Shown here: piece after piece, positions 24,581 to 32,801 of the stretch
How positions within the stretch are numbered: the first letter of the stretch is position 1
How the letters are laid out: each line of letters opens with the position of its first letter
Origin: Bordetella bronchialis
GTDB taxonomy: Bacteria > Pseudomonadota > Gammaproteobacteria > Burkholderiales > Burkholderiaceae_B
Length of the DNA stretch: 64,000 nt
Direction of reading: 5' to 3'
Assembly: GCF_001676705.1 (NCBI RefSeq)
Contig: NZ_CP016170.1
Coordinates: 248,001 to 312,000, forward strand
Position numbers and translations under genes: made by a program
Notes under the pieces: model-generated
Database searches by the model: none
What the model saw: only the letters and a program-made list of their open reading frames with translations
What the model was told of the DNA's origin: nothing

Positions 24581-25300
24581 ATGGTCCTGTCGATCGCCAC
24601 GCGCAAACCAGCCTCCCCGCGGGACAAGCGTGCCGCGGCCAAGCCGCGCGCCGTGCGCCAGGCGCATTCGCTGGTGGATCTGTGGCTGGGCGAGCAATTG
24701 CGGCAACTGCGCAAGGAGCAGGGCCGGTCGCTGGCCGACGTGGCGGGCGCGTGCGGAATGTCGCTGGGACTGTTAAGCCAGATCGAACGGGGCCTGAGCT
24801 CGATTTCCGTGAAGACCTTGCGCGCGCTGGCGCGCGAACTGCGGGTGTCGGCCGATGCGTTGCTGCGCAACGCGGAATGCGACGACACCGCGGCCGGCGA
24901 GAACGTCGCGCGCGCCGGGTCCCACCGCATCCTGCGCCTGGACGAAAAGGGCATCGCCAAGGAAGTCGTGACGCCGCCGGCCGCGCGCACGATGGACCTG
25001 TGCCGCATCTCCATCGCGCCCGGCGGCTCGACGGGCGATGGCATGTTCGTGACCGACAAAGGCGAGCAGGTAGGCGTGGTCTTGAGCGGCCTGCTGGAAC
25101 TGCGCATCGAGGACCGCGTCATGCTGCTGCGCGCCGGCGACAGCTTTTGCTATGCCAGCCGCATGCCGCGGCGCTGGCGCAATCCGGGCGATACCCGCAC
25201 GGAAGTGATCTGGGCCATCAGCAATATCGCGGCTGATGCCGGCGGCGACGCCGAGGCACCGCCGCCCCGCCCGCGGGAAGGACGACGCCGGCGGGCCTAG
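24581..25300 (+). CDS. XRE-family regulator with cupin domain
   Basis: A 239-aa regulator: basic N-terminal arm, a lambda-repressor-like HTH (about residues 40-92, LRQLRKEQGRSLADVAGACGMSLGLLSQIERG), then a cupin_2 domain (about 150-220; GDGMFVTDKGEQVGVVLSGLLELRIEDR...LRAGDSFCYASRMPRRWRNPGD). This architecture matches PuuR-type regulators of putrescine or amino-acid catabolism. It lies about 100 bp upstream of an amino-acid ABC transporter and an FAD amine/amino-acid oxidase on the same strand, so it is the likely local regulator. A dyad immediately before the start suggests autoregulation. Confidence 0.88.
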   Translation: MVLSIATRKPASPRDKRAAAKPRAVRQAHSLVDLWLGEQLRQLRKEQGRSLADVAGACGMSLGLLSQIERGLSSISVKTLRALARELRVSADALLRNAECDDTAAGENVARAGSHRILRLDEKGIAKEVVTPPAARTMDLCRISIAPGGSTGDGMFVTDKGEQVGVVLSGLLELRIEDRVMLLRAGDSFCYASRMPRRWRNPGDTRTEVIWAISNIAADAGGDAEAPPPRPREGRRRRA

Positions 25301-25403
25301 GGCCTGTCGGCGGCCGGGCTTCCGGCAGCGTCGACAGGCCTGGCCCGCCGTTGCCGCGGTATCGACGTCACGCGATTCCACTCCACTTACAAAAGGACGA
25401 CCC

Positions 25404-26168
25404 ATGAAGCTGAGATCCATCGCCGTATCCGCGTTCGCCGCGCTGTCCCTGGCCGCCGCCGCCGTCGCCGGCGCGCAGACTGTCGTGAAGGTCGGCTCCA
25501 CGCCGACGGGCAGTCCCTTCACCTTCCTGGACACCAAGACCAACACCATCGAGGGCGTGATGGTCGACATCATGAAAGCGGTGGGCAAGGATGCCGGCTT
25601 CCAGGTGCAGATCGAACCGATGGCGTTCTCGGCGCTGATCGGCTCGCTGCAGTCCAAGCGCATCGACGTGATCTCCGCCGCGATGTTCATCACGCCCGAA
25701 CGCCAGAAGGTGGTGGCGTTCTCCGATCCCGTCTACACCTACGGCGAAGGCCTGATGGTGCCCAAGAGCGATGCCAAGGAGTACACCGGATTCGCCGATA
25801 TGAAGGGCATGACCGTGGGCGTGCAGGTGGGTACCGCCTTCGTCAAACCCATCCAGGACAGCGGCATGTTCAAGGAAGTGAAGCTGTACGACAATCCCCC
25901 CGACATGATGCGCGACGTCAACGCGGGCCGCATCCAGGGCGGCTTCATGGACTATCCGATCGCGGCCTACACCATCAACCAGAACCCCGGCGGCGCCTTC
26001 GGCAACCTGCGCATGGTCAAGAGCTACAAGCCCGCGGTGACCGGCAGCGTGGGGATCGCCACGCGCAAGGAAGACACCGAGCTGCTTAACAAGATCAATG
26101 CCTCGCTGAAGAAGCTGAAGGCCGACGGCACCATAGACGGCATCCTGAAGAAGTGGGGCCTGAGCTGA
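25404..26168 (+). CDS. amino-acid ABC transporter, periplasmic binding protein
   Basis: A 254-aa family-3 solute-binding protein with signal peptide ending AVAGAQ. Key segments: VGSTPTGSPFTFLDTKTNTIEGVMVDIMKAVGKDAG, FSALIGSLQSKRIDVISAAMFITPERQKVVAFSDPVY and VGVQVGTAFVKPIQ. The Arg of PERQKVVAFSDP is the usual ligand-carboxylate contact. It is followed by matching permease and ATPase genes. Polar amino acids or opine-like compounds are plausible; the neighbouring FAD oxidase suggests an amine or amino acid that is then oxidised. The start at 25404 has AAAAGGA upstream. Confidence 0.9.
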   Translation: MKLRSIAVSAFAALSLAAAAVAGAQTVVKVGSTPTGSPFTFLDTKTNTIEGVMVDIMKAVGKDAGFQVQIEPMAFSALIGSLQSKRIDVISAAMFITPERQKVVAFSDPVYTYGEGLMVPKSDAKEYTGFADMKGMTVGVQVGTAFVKPIQDSGMFKEVKLYDNPPDMMRDVNAGRIQGGFMDYPIAAYTINQNPGGAFGNLRMVKSYKPAVTGSVGIATRKEDTELLNKINASLKKLKADGTIDGILKKWGLS

Positions 26169-26262
26169 TGCCGGCAAGGCCGACAGTCGATGGACTGCAT
26201 GACGGCGCCGCGGCCCGTGTACGTCGCGGCCGCGCGCGATTGCCCACGCGGGGGATAAAACG

Positions 26263-26916
26263 ATGATGGAGTTTTTCCAGGATGCGCGGGAATACCTGCC
26301 CATCCTGTTGCAGGGTGCCAAACTGACCATCCTGGTCACGGTGGGATCGCTGGCCTTGTCGACGGTGCTGGGGCTGGTCTGGGCGCTGATGCGCGTGTCC
26401 GGCATCAAGCCGCTGGCCAAGTTCAGCGCGGGGCTGATCAATGTGCTGCGCGGCATTCCCATCATCGTGCTGCTGTTCTACATCTACTTCGTCATGCCGG
26501 ACGCCGGGATTTCGCTGACGGCGGTGCAGGCGGCCATCATCGGGCTGGGCATCGCCTATTCGGCCTACCAGGCCGAGAACTTCCGCGCCGGCATCGAGGC
26601 GATCGACCGCGGACAGGTCGAGGCGGCCATGGCCATGGGCATGAGCTGGAGCCTGACGATGCGGCGCGTTGTGCTGCCCCAGGCGGTGCGCATCGTGCTG
26701 CCGCCCTACGGCAACATCATGATCATGATGCTGAAGGACTCCTCGCAGGCATCCACCATCACGGTGGCGGAGCTGGCGCTGCAAGGCAAGCTGATCGCGG
26801 TGTCCACCTTCAAGAATGCGACGGTCTTCACGCTGGTGGCGCTGATGTACCTGGTGATGTGCGTGCCGCTGATCCTGCTGGTGCGGCATCTGGAAAAAAG
26901 GAATGCCGCCAAATGA
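26263..26916 (+). CDS. amino-acid ABC transporter permease (HisM/GlnP type)
   Basis: A 217-aa inner-membrane permease with about five helices and the EAA loop [32 protein letters not shown] that docks the ATPase. The N-terminal [32 protein letters not shown] is typical of polar amino-acid permeases. One permease gene is present, so it probably works as a homodimer. GGGGATAAAA precedes the start; the stop overlaps the ATPase start (ATGA). Confidence 0.92.
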   Translation: MMEFFQDAREYLPILLQGAKLTILVTVGSLALSTVLGLVWALMRVSGIKPLAKFSAGLINVLRGIPIIVLLFYIYFVMPDAGISLTAVQAAIIGLGIAYSAYQAENFRAGIEAIDRGQVEAAMAMGMSWSLTMRRVVLPQAVRIVLPPYGNIMIMMLKDSSQASTITVAELALQGKLIAVSTFKNATVFTLVALMYLVMCVPLILLVRHLEKRNAAK

Positions 26917-27644
26917 TCCTGATGCGAGGCGTGCACAAGCGTTTCGGCGCGCTGGAGGTGCTCAAGGGCATCGATGCCGAAATCAGCAAGGGCGAGGTGG
27001 TGTGCGTGATCGGGCCTTCGGGGTCCGGCAAGTCCACCATCCTGCGCTGTATCAACGGACTGGAGCGCTACGACGAGGGCGAGATCTCCGTCGACGGGCA
27101 GCGGGTGGACTGCGACGCGGCGTCCATCGTGTCGATCCGTACCCAGGTCGCCATGGTGTTCCAGCGCTTCAATCTGTTCCCGCACCGCACGGCGCTGGAA
27201 AACGTCGTCGAAGGCCCGATCTACGTAAAGGGCGAGCCGCGCCGGCAGGCCCTGGAGCGCGGCCGCGAGCTGCTGGCCAGCGTGGGCCTGGCCGACAAGG
27301 AAAACGCCCATCCCCCGCAATTGTCCGGGGGCCAGCAGCAGCGCGTGGCCATCGCGCGGGCCCTGGCCATGCAGCCCAAGGCCATCCTGTTCGATGAACC
27401 GACATCGGCGCTGGACCCGGAGCTGGTGGGTGACGTGCTGGGCGTCATGCGCAAGCTGGCCGACGACGGCATGACGATGGTGGTCGTCACCCACGAAATG
27501 AGCTTCGCCCGCGAAGTGGCCGACCGCGTGCTGTTCTTCGACGGCGGCGTGGTGGTGGAGCAAGGCCCCGCGCGGGAAGTGTTGAACCATCCCATCCACC
27601 CCCGCACGCAGGATTTCCTGCGGCGCGTCCTGCATCCCATGTAA
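26913..27644 (+). CDS. amino-acid ABC transporter ATP-binding protein (GlnQ/HisP type)
   Basis: A 243-aa ABC ATPase: Walker [10 protein letters not shown] near residues 34-42, Q-loop [11 protein letters not shown], signature [15 protein letters not shown], Walker [14 protein letters not shown] and H-loop [15 protein letters not shown]. Sequence signatures place it with polar amino-acid importers. The start at 26913 overlaps the permease stop by 4 bases; the longer upstream frame is inside the permease gene. The FAD oxidase follows 9 bp later. Confidence 0.93.
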   Translation: MILMRGVHKRFGALEVLKGIDAEISKGEVVCVIGPSGSGKSTILRCINGLERYDEGEISVDGQRVDCDAASIVSIRTQVAMVFQRFNLFPHRTALENVVEGPIYVKGEPRRQALERGRELLASVGLADKENAHPPQLSGGQQQRVAIARALAMQPKAILFDEPTSALDPELVGDVLGVMRKLADDGMTMVVVTHEMSFAREVADRVLFFDGGVVVEQGPAREVLNHPIHPRTQDFLRRVLHPM

Positions 27645-27653
27645 GGATTGCCC

Positions 27654-28979
27654 ATGTCGCCCGATGTTCCGCCCGATACCGCGCTGTATAGCGGCAAAGG
27701 TCCCTTTCCGCTCTCGCCTTCCCTGTGGGCCGCCACGGCATCGCCGCCGCCGCCGACCGAGGCGCTGGCGGGACCGGTGCAGGCCGATGTGCTGGTGATA
27801 GGCGGCGGATACGCGGGGCTGAGCACGGCCCTGCACCTGGCCGAGCGCGGCATCGATGTGGTCGTGCTGGAGGCCCGCGAGATCGGCTTCGGCGGATCGG
27901 GCCGCAACGGCGGCCAGGTGATTCCCGGCCTGAAATACGACCCCGACGAACTGCTGGCCCACTATGGCGCCGAACGTGGCGAGCGGGTCATCGACTTCGC
28001 CGGCCGCACGGCGGACATCGTCTTCGACCTGATCGAACGCCATGGCATGGACGTGCCGCGCCGTCGGGCGGGATGGATACAGGGCGCGCATACCCCGCAG
28101 GCCCTGGACCTGGCGCATCGCCGGGCGGCGCAATGGGCCAGCCGGGGGGTCGACGCACGCCCGCTGGACCGGTCGCAAGTCGGCGCCTTGCTGGGAACCG
28201 ACAAATACCTGGGCGGCTGGATCGACGGCCGCGCCGGCACCATACAGCCATTGAGCTATGTGCGCGGCCTGGCGCGCGCGGCCATGAACGCCGGTGCGCG
28301 CGTCCATACGGCCAGCCCCGTCACGGAGCTGAAGCGCGATGGCACGCGCTGGGTCGCCACCACGGCGTCCGGTTCCAGCGTCGCCGCCGACCGCGTGGTG
28401 ATGTGCACCAATGCCTACGGCGCCGAGTTGTGGCCCGGGCTCAAGCCCACCATCATCGACGCCAACACCTTCCAGGTGGCCACCCGCCCCTTGCCGGAGG
28501 ACGTGCGCGCCGCCATCCTGCCGCAAGGGCAGGTGTGTTCGGACACCCGCAACCTGCTGCTGTATTTCCGGCTCGATCACCAGGGCCGCCTGCTGATGGG
28601 CGGGCGCGGACCGTTCCGCGAGCCGCGCGGCGCGGCGGACTGGCGGCACCTGGAGCGCGTGATGGCGAAGATGTTCCCGCGCGTGGCCGGCATTCCCTTC
28701 GAATTCCGCTGGTGCGGCCGCGTCGCCATCACGCGCGACTACCTGCCGCATCTGCACGAGCCCGCGCCCGGCCTGCTGATAGACATCGGCTGCCTGGGCC
28801 GCGGTGTCGGCCTGCAGACGGCGATGGGCAAGGCGATGGCGGAATACGTCGCGACCGGCGACCGCGCCGCACTGCCGGTGCCCCCCTCGCCCATCAAGCC
28901 CTTCCCGCTTTACGGGCTGCGGCGCGTGTATGTGAACGCCGTCGTCACGTGGTACCGCCTGACGGACGGGGGTGTATAA
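27654..28979 (+). CDS. FAD-dependent amine/amino-acid oxidoreductase (DadA/PuuB-like)
   Basis: A 441-aa DAO-superfamily flavoprotein. The dinucleotide fold VLVIGGGYAGLSTALHLAERG is at about 47-67, then GFGGSGRNGGQV, as in gamma-glutamylputrescine oxidase (PuuB/OrdL) and related deaminating oxidases, and a C-terminal GCLGRGVGLQTAMGKAMAEYV FAD contact. It has no signal peptide and is therefore cytoplasmic. AAGGATTG precedes the start, 9 bp after the ATPase gene, so it is in the same operon as the importer and downstream of the XRE-cupin regulator. The imported compound is probably its substrate. Confidence 0.87.
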   Translation: MSPDVPPDTALYSGKGPFPLSPSLWAATASPPPPTEALAGPVQADVLVIGGGYAGLSTALHLAERGIDVVVLEAREIGFGGSGRNGGQVIPGLKYDPDELLAHYGAERGERVIDFAGRTADIVFDLIERHGMDVPRRRAGWIQGAHTPQALDLAHRRAAQWASRGVDARPLDRSQVGALLGTDKYLGGWIDGRAGTIQPLSYVRGLARAAMNAGARVHTASPVTELKRDGTRWVATTASGSSVAADRVVMCTNAYGAELWPGLKPTIIDANTFQVATRPLPEDVRAAILPQGQVCSDTRNLLLYFRLDHQGRLLMGGRGPFREPRGAADWRHLERVMAKMFPRVAGIPFEFRWCGRVAITRDYLPHLHEPAPGLLIDIGCLGRGVGLQTAMGKAMAEYVATGDRAALPVPPSPIKPFPLYGLRRVYVNAVVTWYRLTDGGV

Positions 28980-29126
28980 ACGCTGTAGTATTTTGTATCG
29001 AGCCGGTACATAAGCGCAAGGCCCGGATGTTGGCCCCCGGTGCGCAGGGCAGTTAGAGTTGTCAGCGGTGACCCTTACAGAACCCATTGCGGCCCCAAGG
29101 GGGCCCTTACGGTAAAGGATTTCCGG

Positions 29127-30344
29127 ATGGCGCTGTCTCTTGCTATCAACGGTGCATTGGAAAACCTCAGCATGCTTTCGGGCATGCCCTTCGCGGTGCA
29201 ACTGCCTGGCGGCGCCCGGCACGCCATGGGCAGCGGAGACCCCGCGTTCACCCTGACTTTCCACACGCGCCGGGCGCTGGCCGCGACCGCGCTACGCGGA
29301 CACATGGGACTGCTGGAGGCCTACTTCGACCAGCAGGTCGATGTCGACGACCTGGGCGCCGCCTTGACCGCGGCCATGTCCGGCGGCTTCGAGAAACGCA
29401 CCAACCTGATCAACCGGGCGGAGAACGGCCTGCACGAGCTGCGCCATTCCAACCGCGACCACGCACGCGCCAAGGCCAATGCCCGCTTCCATTACGGCCT
29501 GGGGACTTCGTTCTACAAGCCGTGGCTGGACGAGGCCCTGATGATGTACACCTGCGGGTATTGGGACGAACATACCCGCACGCTGGAAGAAGCCCAGCGC
29601 AACAAGGTGGAGCACGTCTGCCGCAAAATCCTGCTGTCGCCGGGCGACCGCTTCATCGACATCGGCTGCGGCTTCGGCGGGTTCATGTTCCATGCCGCCG
29701 AACGGCACCAGGCCTCTGGCGTGGGGCTGAACAACACCACGGAGCAGGTGGACTGGCTGCGCGACGAGATCGGCCGGCGCGGCCTGGCGGACCGGCTGGC
29801 GGTGCGCGAGGCGGATTTCCGCGACGTGGACGGCCAGTACGACAAGGTGGTGTCCATCGGCGTACTGGAACACGCCGGCCGCGACCAGCTGGGCGAAGTC
29901 GTGCGCGCGCATGCGGATTTCCTGAAGCCGGGCGGGCTGGGGATGCTGCACTTCATCGGCCACGTGGGCCGGTTCGAGACGGAGCTCTTCATCCGCAAGC
30001 ACGTTTTTCCGGGTGGCTGGATCCCGAGCCTGGCCGAGGTCATCGTGGAGATGGAGCGCGCGGGCCTGGAGGTCGTCGATATCGAGAACCTGCGCCGCCA
30101 CTATGCGCCGACGCTGGATGCCTGGGCCAGCCGCTTCGAGAGCCATTGGGAGACCATCCATGCGATCGATCCCCGCCGTTTCGACGAACGCTTCCGGCGG
30201 ATATGGAGAACCTACCTGATCGGCTGCGCGGAGATGTTCCGGCTGCCCACCGGCTATACACATTTGTTCCAGATCGTATTCAGCAAGGGCAACATTACCC
30301 GCGCGAACTATCCGATGTCGCGCGCGCACCTCTATGACCGCTGA
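29127..30344 (+). CDS. cyclopropane-fatty-acyl-phospholipid synthase-like SAM methyltransferase
   Basis: A 405-aa CFA-synthase family enzyme. SAM motif I DIGCGFGG is at 178-185. Residues equivalent to the CFA synthase active site are present: Cys143 in YTCGYW, Glu249 in VLEHAG, His in LHFIG, and Tyr in RRHYAPTLDAW. The family transfers a methyl(ene) from SAM to phospholipid oleoyl chains. The last codons overlap the next gene, an FAD oxidase, by 11 bp; this pairing matches methyl-branched fatty-acid systems (BfaB/TmsB with BfaA/TmsA) in which the methylene intermediate is reduced, or oxidised toward furan fatty acids, rather than cyclised. AAAGGA precedes ATG 29127. Confidence 0.88.
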   Translation: MALSLAINGALENLSMLSGMPFAVQLPGGARHAMGSGDPAFTLTFHTRRALAATALRGHMGLLEAYFDQQVDVDDLGAALTAAMSGGFEKRTNLINRAENGLHELRHSNRDHARAKANARFHYGLGTSFYKPWLDEALMMYTCGYWDEHTRTLEEAQRNKVEHVCRKILLSPGDRFIDIGCGFGGFMFHAAERHQASGVGLNNTTEQVDWLRDEIGRRGLADRLAVREADFRDVDGQYDKVVSIGVLEHAGRDQLGEVVRAHADFLKPGGLGMLHFIGHVGRFETELFIRKHVFPGGWIPSLAEVIVEMERAGLEVVDIENLRRHYAPTLDAWASRFESHWETIHAIDPRRFDERFRRIWRTYLIGCAEMFRLPTGYTHLFQIVFSKGNITRANYPMSRAHLYDR

Positions 30345-31680
30345 CGCCTATGCGCAACGCGTCGACGCGCTGCGCGCCGCCTTGCGGCGCCAGTCCGCCG
30401 ATGGCGCGCCGCTGGGACTGGCCAAGCGTACGTCGAACCTGTTCCGCGACCGCGAGGAAGGCGCCAAGCGGCGCCTGGACCTGAGCGCCTTCCATCACGT
30501 CAATGCCGTGGACGCGGCCGCCGGCACGGTGGAGGTCGAAGGCCTGGCGACCTACGAGGCCCTGGTGGACGCCACGCTGCCGCACGGCGTCATGCCGGCG
30601 GTAGTGCCGCAGCTCAAGACGATCACCGTGGGCGGCGCGGTGGCGGGGGTGGGGATCGAGGCGACCTCTTTCCGCCATGGCCTGGCGCACGACACGATGC
30701 TGTCGCTGGACGTTCTGCTGCCGGGTGGGGATATCGTGACCTGCACGCCGGACAACGCGCATCGCGATCTGTTCCATGGCTTTCCCAATTCCTACGGCAC
30801 GCTGGGCTACGCCTTGCGCCTGGTGATGCGGACGTTGCCGGTGCGGCCTTATGTCAAAGTGGCGCACGTCCGTAGCGGGTCGCCCCGGGAGTTCTTCGAT
30901 GCGTTGGCGATGGCCTGCGATAGCGATGCGGATTTCGTCGACGGGGTGGTGTTCGACGGCCATACCATGGTGCTGAGCACGGGGCGCTTCGTGGCGGACG
31001 CCGAATGGGTCGGCGACTATACCTACGAACATATCTACTACCGGTCCTTGCTGGAGCGGCCGGTCGATTATCTGAGTACCTATGGCTATCTTTGGCGGTG
31101 GGATACGGATTGGTTCTGGTGCTCGAAGAACCTGGGCGCGCAGCATCCGCTGCTTCGACGCCTGTACGGGCGATCGCGATTGAATTCCCGTACTTATACC
31201 CGGTTGATGCGCTTCAATTCGCGTTGGGGATTGACGCGGCGGCTGGCGCGGTGGCGGGGGCTGCATCCTGAGTCGGTGATCCAGGATGTCGATATTCCGA
31301 TCGCGCATGCGGCGGGGTTTCTGGAGTTCCTGCTGCGGGAGATCGGGGTGTTGCCGATCTGGATCTGTCCGATCCGGGTGCCGGCTTCCAGTGCGGCGTT
31401 CACGCTTTATCCGGTGCGGCCGGGGGAGCTTTATGTGAACTTCGGGTTCTGGGATGTGGTGCGGAGCCGCACGCCGCGCGAGCCGGGGTATTTCAATCGG
31501 CTGATCGAGCAGGAGGTTTTGCGGTGTGGGGGGATCAAGTCGCTGTATTCGGATGTTTATCTCAGTCGGGATGGGTTCGATAAGGCGTACGGGATGGAGG
31601 CGTATGAGGCCTTGAAGGACAAGTACGATCCTGGGCGGGCGATGTTGGGGCTTTATGAGAAGTGCGTGGGGCGGAGGTAG
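30334..31680 (+). CDS. FAD-binding (PCMH/VAO-type) oxidoreductase, fatty-acid methylation partner
   Basis: A 448-aa flavoprotein of the FAD_binding_4 fold, most like DHCR24/DprE1-type and BfaA/TmsA-type enzymes. VVPQLKTITVGGAVAGVGIEATSFRHGLAHDT is the FAD-binding segment (about residues 90-121); NSYGTLGYALRLVM follows. It starts inside the methyltransferase gene (11-bp overlap), indicating coupled translation. In actinobacterial pairs the oxidoreductase uses NADPH to reduce a 10-methylene fatty acyl chain; the same reaction is inferred here. In the last ~600 bp the sense strand becomes strikingly G/T-rich and synonymous codons shift to GGG, CGG, GAT and TAT, toward palindromic island B, which begins right after the stop. 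Confidence 0.85.
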   Translation: MTADAYAQRVDALRAALRRQSADGAPLGLAKRTSNLFRDREEGAKRRLDLSAFHHVNAVDAAAGTVEVEGLATYEALVDATLPHGVMPAVVPQLKTITVGGAVAGVGIEATSFRHGLAHDTMLSLDVLLPGGDIVTCTPDNAHRDLFHGFPNSYGTLGYALRLVMRTLPVRPYVKVAHVRSGSPREFFDALAMACDSDADFVDGVVFDGHTMVLSTGRFVADAEWVGDYTYEHIYYRSLLERPVDYLSTYGYLWRWDTDWFWCSKNLGAQHPLLRRLYGRSRLNSRTYTRLMRFNSRWGLTRRLARWRGLHPESVIQDVDIPIAHAAGFLEFLLREIGVLPIWICPIRVPASSAAFTLYPVRPGELYVNFGFWDVVRSRTPREPGYFNRLIEQEVLRCGGIKSLYSDVYLSRDGFDKAYGMEAYEALKDKYDPGRAMLGLYEKCVGRR

Positions 31681-31719
31681 GTGGGGTTCTTTGGGCGGGT
31701 CCGGTATGCCTGAGATGGG

Positions 31720-31841
31720 TGGGTGTGCTTATGCCGCTTGCATACTTGTGATCGGTGTTGTGCTTGGGTCGTTTGCGTGCTTGTGATCGGTGTTGTGCTT
31801 GCGCCGTTTGCATGCTTGCGATTCGATGCTGTGCTTGGGCC
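31720..31841 (+). repeat. 35-bp tandem units, left edge of island B
   Basis: About 3.5 copies with exact 35-bp spacing (starts near 31720, 31755, 31790 and 31825), consensus GTGTTGTGCTTGGGCCGTTTG... . The GTGCTT(A/G)(T/G)GCCG core is shared with the 42-bp units of island A, although the period differs. Confidence 0.75.
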
Positions 31842-32041
31842 GTCCGCAGGGGGTGAAGCCTGTCGTGGCCGGCCCGCTCGGCCGGTCCGGGGCCCGGGCC
31901 CCGGACACCGCTACGCTAATCTCGTCCGGCGGGCGTTAGGCGCTCGGTTCTTTGCGTACGGCGTCCGCGCCACGCCTTCCTTCGATTCCGCTCGCTCGGC
32001 CTCGGACGGGCCGTCCCCGACAGGCTTCACCCCCTGCGTAC
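31842..32041 (+). repeat. ~200-bp element with inverted termini (B-left)
   Basis: The left terminus, 31842-31865, begins GTCCGCAGGGGGTGAAGCCT; the right terminus (about 32018-32041) is its complement with one mismatch. The CAGGGGGTGAAGCCTGTCG core matches the A-element terminus (CGGGGGAGATGCCTGTCG) at most positions, so the two islands carry related but distinct elements. The interior has a GGGGCCCGGGCCCC palindrome near the left end. Confidence 0.8.
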
Positions 32042-32134
32042 TCCAATGTCTCTCATTCGCGGTCGCTGGGGCGGGCTGGGTGCTTGGCCTTTTTCTCGCG
32101 ACCTGGGGTGGGTTGGAGCATCTTGCGGTGCCGA

Positions 32135-32165
32135 TTTTTCCGGCCCCCCTGCGGGGCCGGAAAAA
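32135..32165. repeat. perfect hairpin with CCTGC loop (B-left hairpin)
   Basis: A 13-bp perfect stem (TTTTTCCGGCCCC, 32135-32147, with 32153-32165) around CCTGC, followed closely by CTTACGCGGT. The loop and following box equal those of the island A hairpin at 14654, but the stem's G/C portion is different. Confidence 0.85.
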
Positions 32166-32285
32166 ACTTACGCGGTGGCGTTTGCCTGCATGGCTCTGCG
32201 CTCTCCCCACTCCACCCGCGACGCAACGGATATGGGCTCGGTTCGTCTTGAAGCGGCATCCCATGCATGCGGAATCGCGTATGGA

Positions 32286-32314
32286 CTTCGTGGCCGCGCT
32301 GGGCGGTCACGAAG
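32286..32314. repeat. hairpin with GCTGG loop (B-middle hairpin)
   Basis: A 12-bp stem (CTTCGTGGCCGC with 32303-32314; one G-T type mismatch) around GCTGG, one base off the GCAGG loop of the other hairpins. It is preceded by ATCGCGTA. Confidence 0.75.
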
Positions 32315-32475
32315 CCCGGGCGTGCAATGCCTTCCATCGGTGGCAGGCGCATCCACGAAGCGCAAGGAAGCCGACCGTCACCATGAGACGCCCTAGCGCT
32401 CGATCGCATGATCGGTATCGCGATATCTGCGGAGCCCGCCATCATCCCGCATCCCATGCATGCGAAATCGCGTAG

Positions 32476-32510
32476 CCACTTCCTGGCCGCGCAGGGCGGC
32501 CAGGAAGTGG
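32476..32510. repeat. perfect hairpin with GCAGG loop (B-right hairpin)
   Basis: A 15-bp perfect stem (CCACTTCCTGGCCGC with 32496-32510) around GCAGG and preceded directly by ATCGCGTAG. It has the same loop, the same apex GCCGC and the same preceding box as the island A hairpin at 15221, but an unrelated lower stem. Confidence 0.85.
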
Positions 32511-32601
32511 CGGGCATGCAACGCCTTTCATCGGCGCCGGACATATCCACGAAGCGCAAGAAACCCACCCGCCCCAGCGCCCGTAACTGAGAGACAGCGA
32601 A

Positions 32602-32801
32602 GTACGCAGGGGGTGAAGCCTGTCGGGGACGGCCCGTCCGAGGCCGAGCGAGCGGAATCGAAGGGAGGCGTGGCGCGGATGCCGTGCGCAAAGAACCCGG
32701 CGCCAAACGCCCGCCGGACGAGATTAGCGTAGCGGTGTCCGGGGCCTGGGCCCCGGACCGGCCGAGCGGGCCGGCCCCGACAGGCTTCACCCCCTGCGGA
32801 C
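32602..32801 (-). repeat. 200-bp element with inverted termini (B-right)
   Basis: Inverted copy of the element at 31842-32041. Termini 32602-32625 and 32778-32801 are complementary with one mismatch. The shared outer bases GCTTGGGCCGTCCGC continue a few bases beyond the element in both copies. Confidence 0.8.

Larger units (their letters stand above)
32256..32570 (+). repeat. two ~120-bp direct repeats inside island B
   Basis: Copies at about 32256-32372 and 32449-32570. Both read GCATCCCATGCATGCG.AATCGCGTA, then a hairpin, then CGGGC.TGCAA.GCCTT.CATCGG, and end TCCACGAAGCGCAAG. The hairpin stems differ completely between copies while the flanks are nearly identical. Confidence 0.75.
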
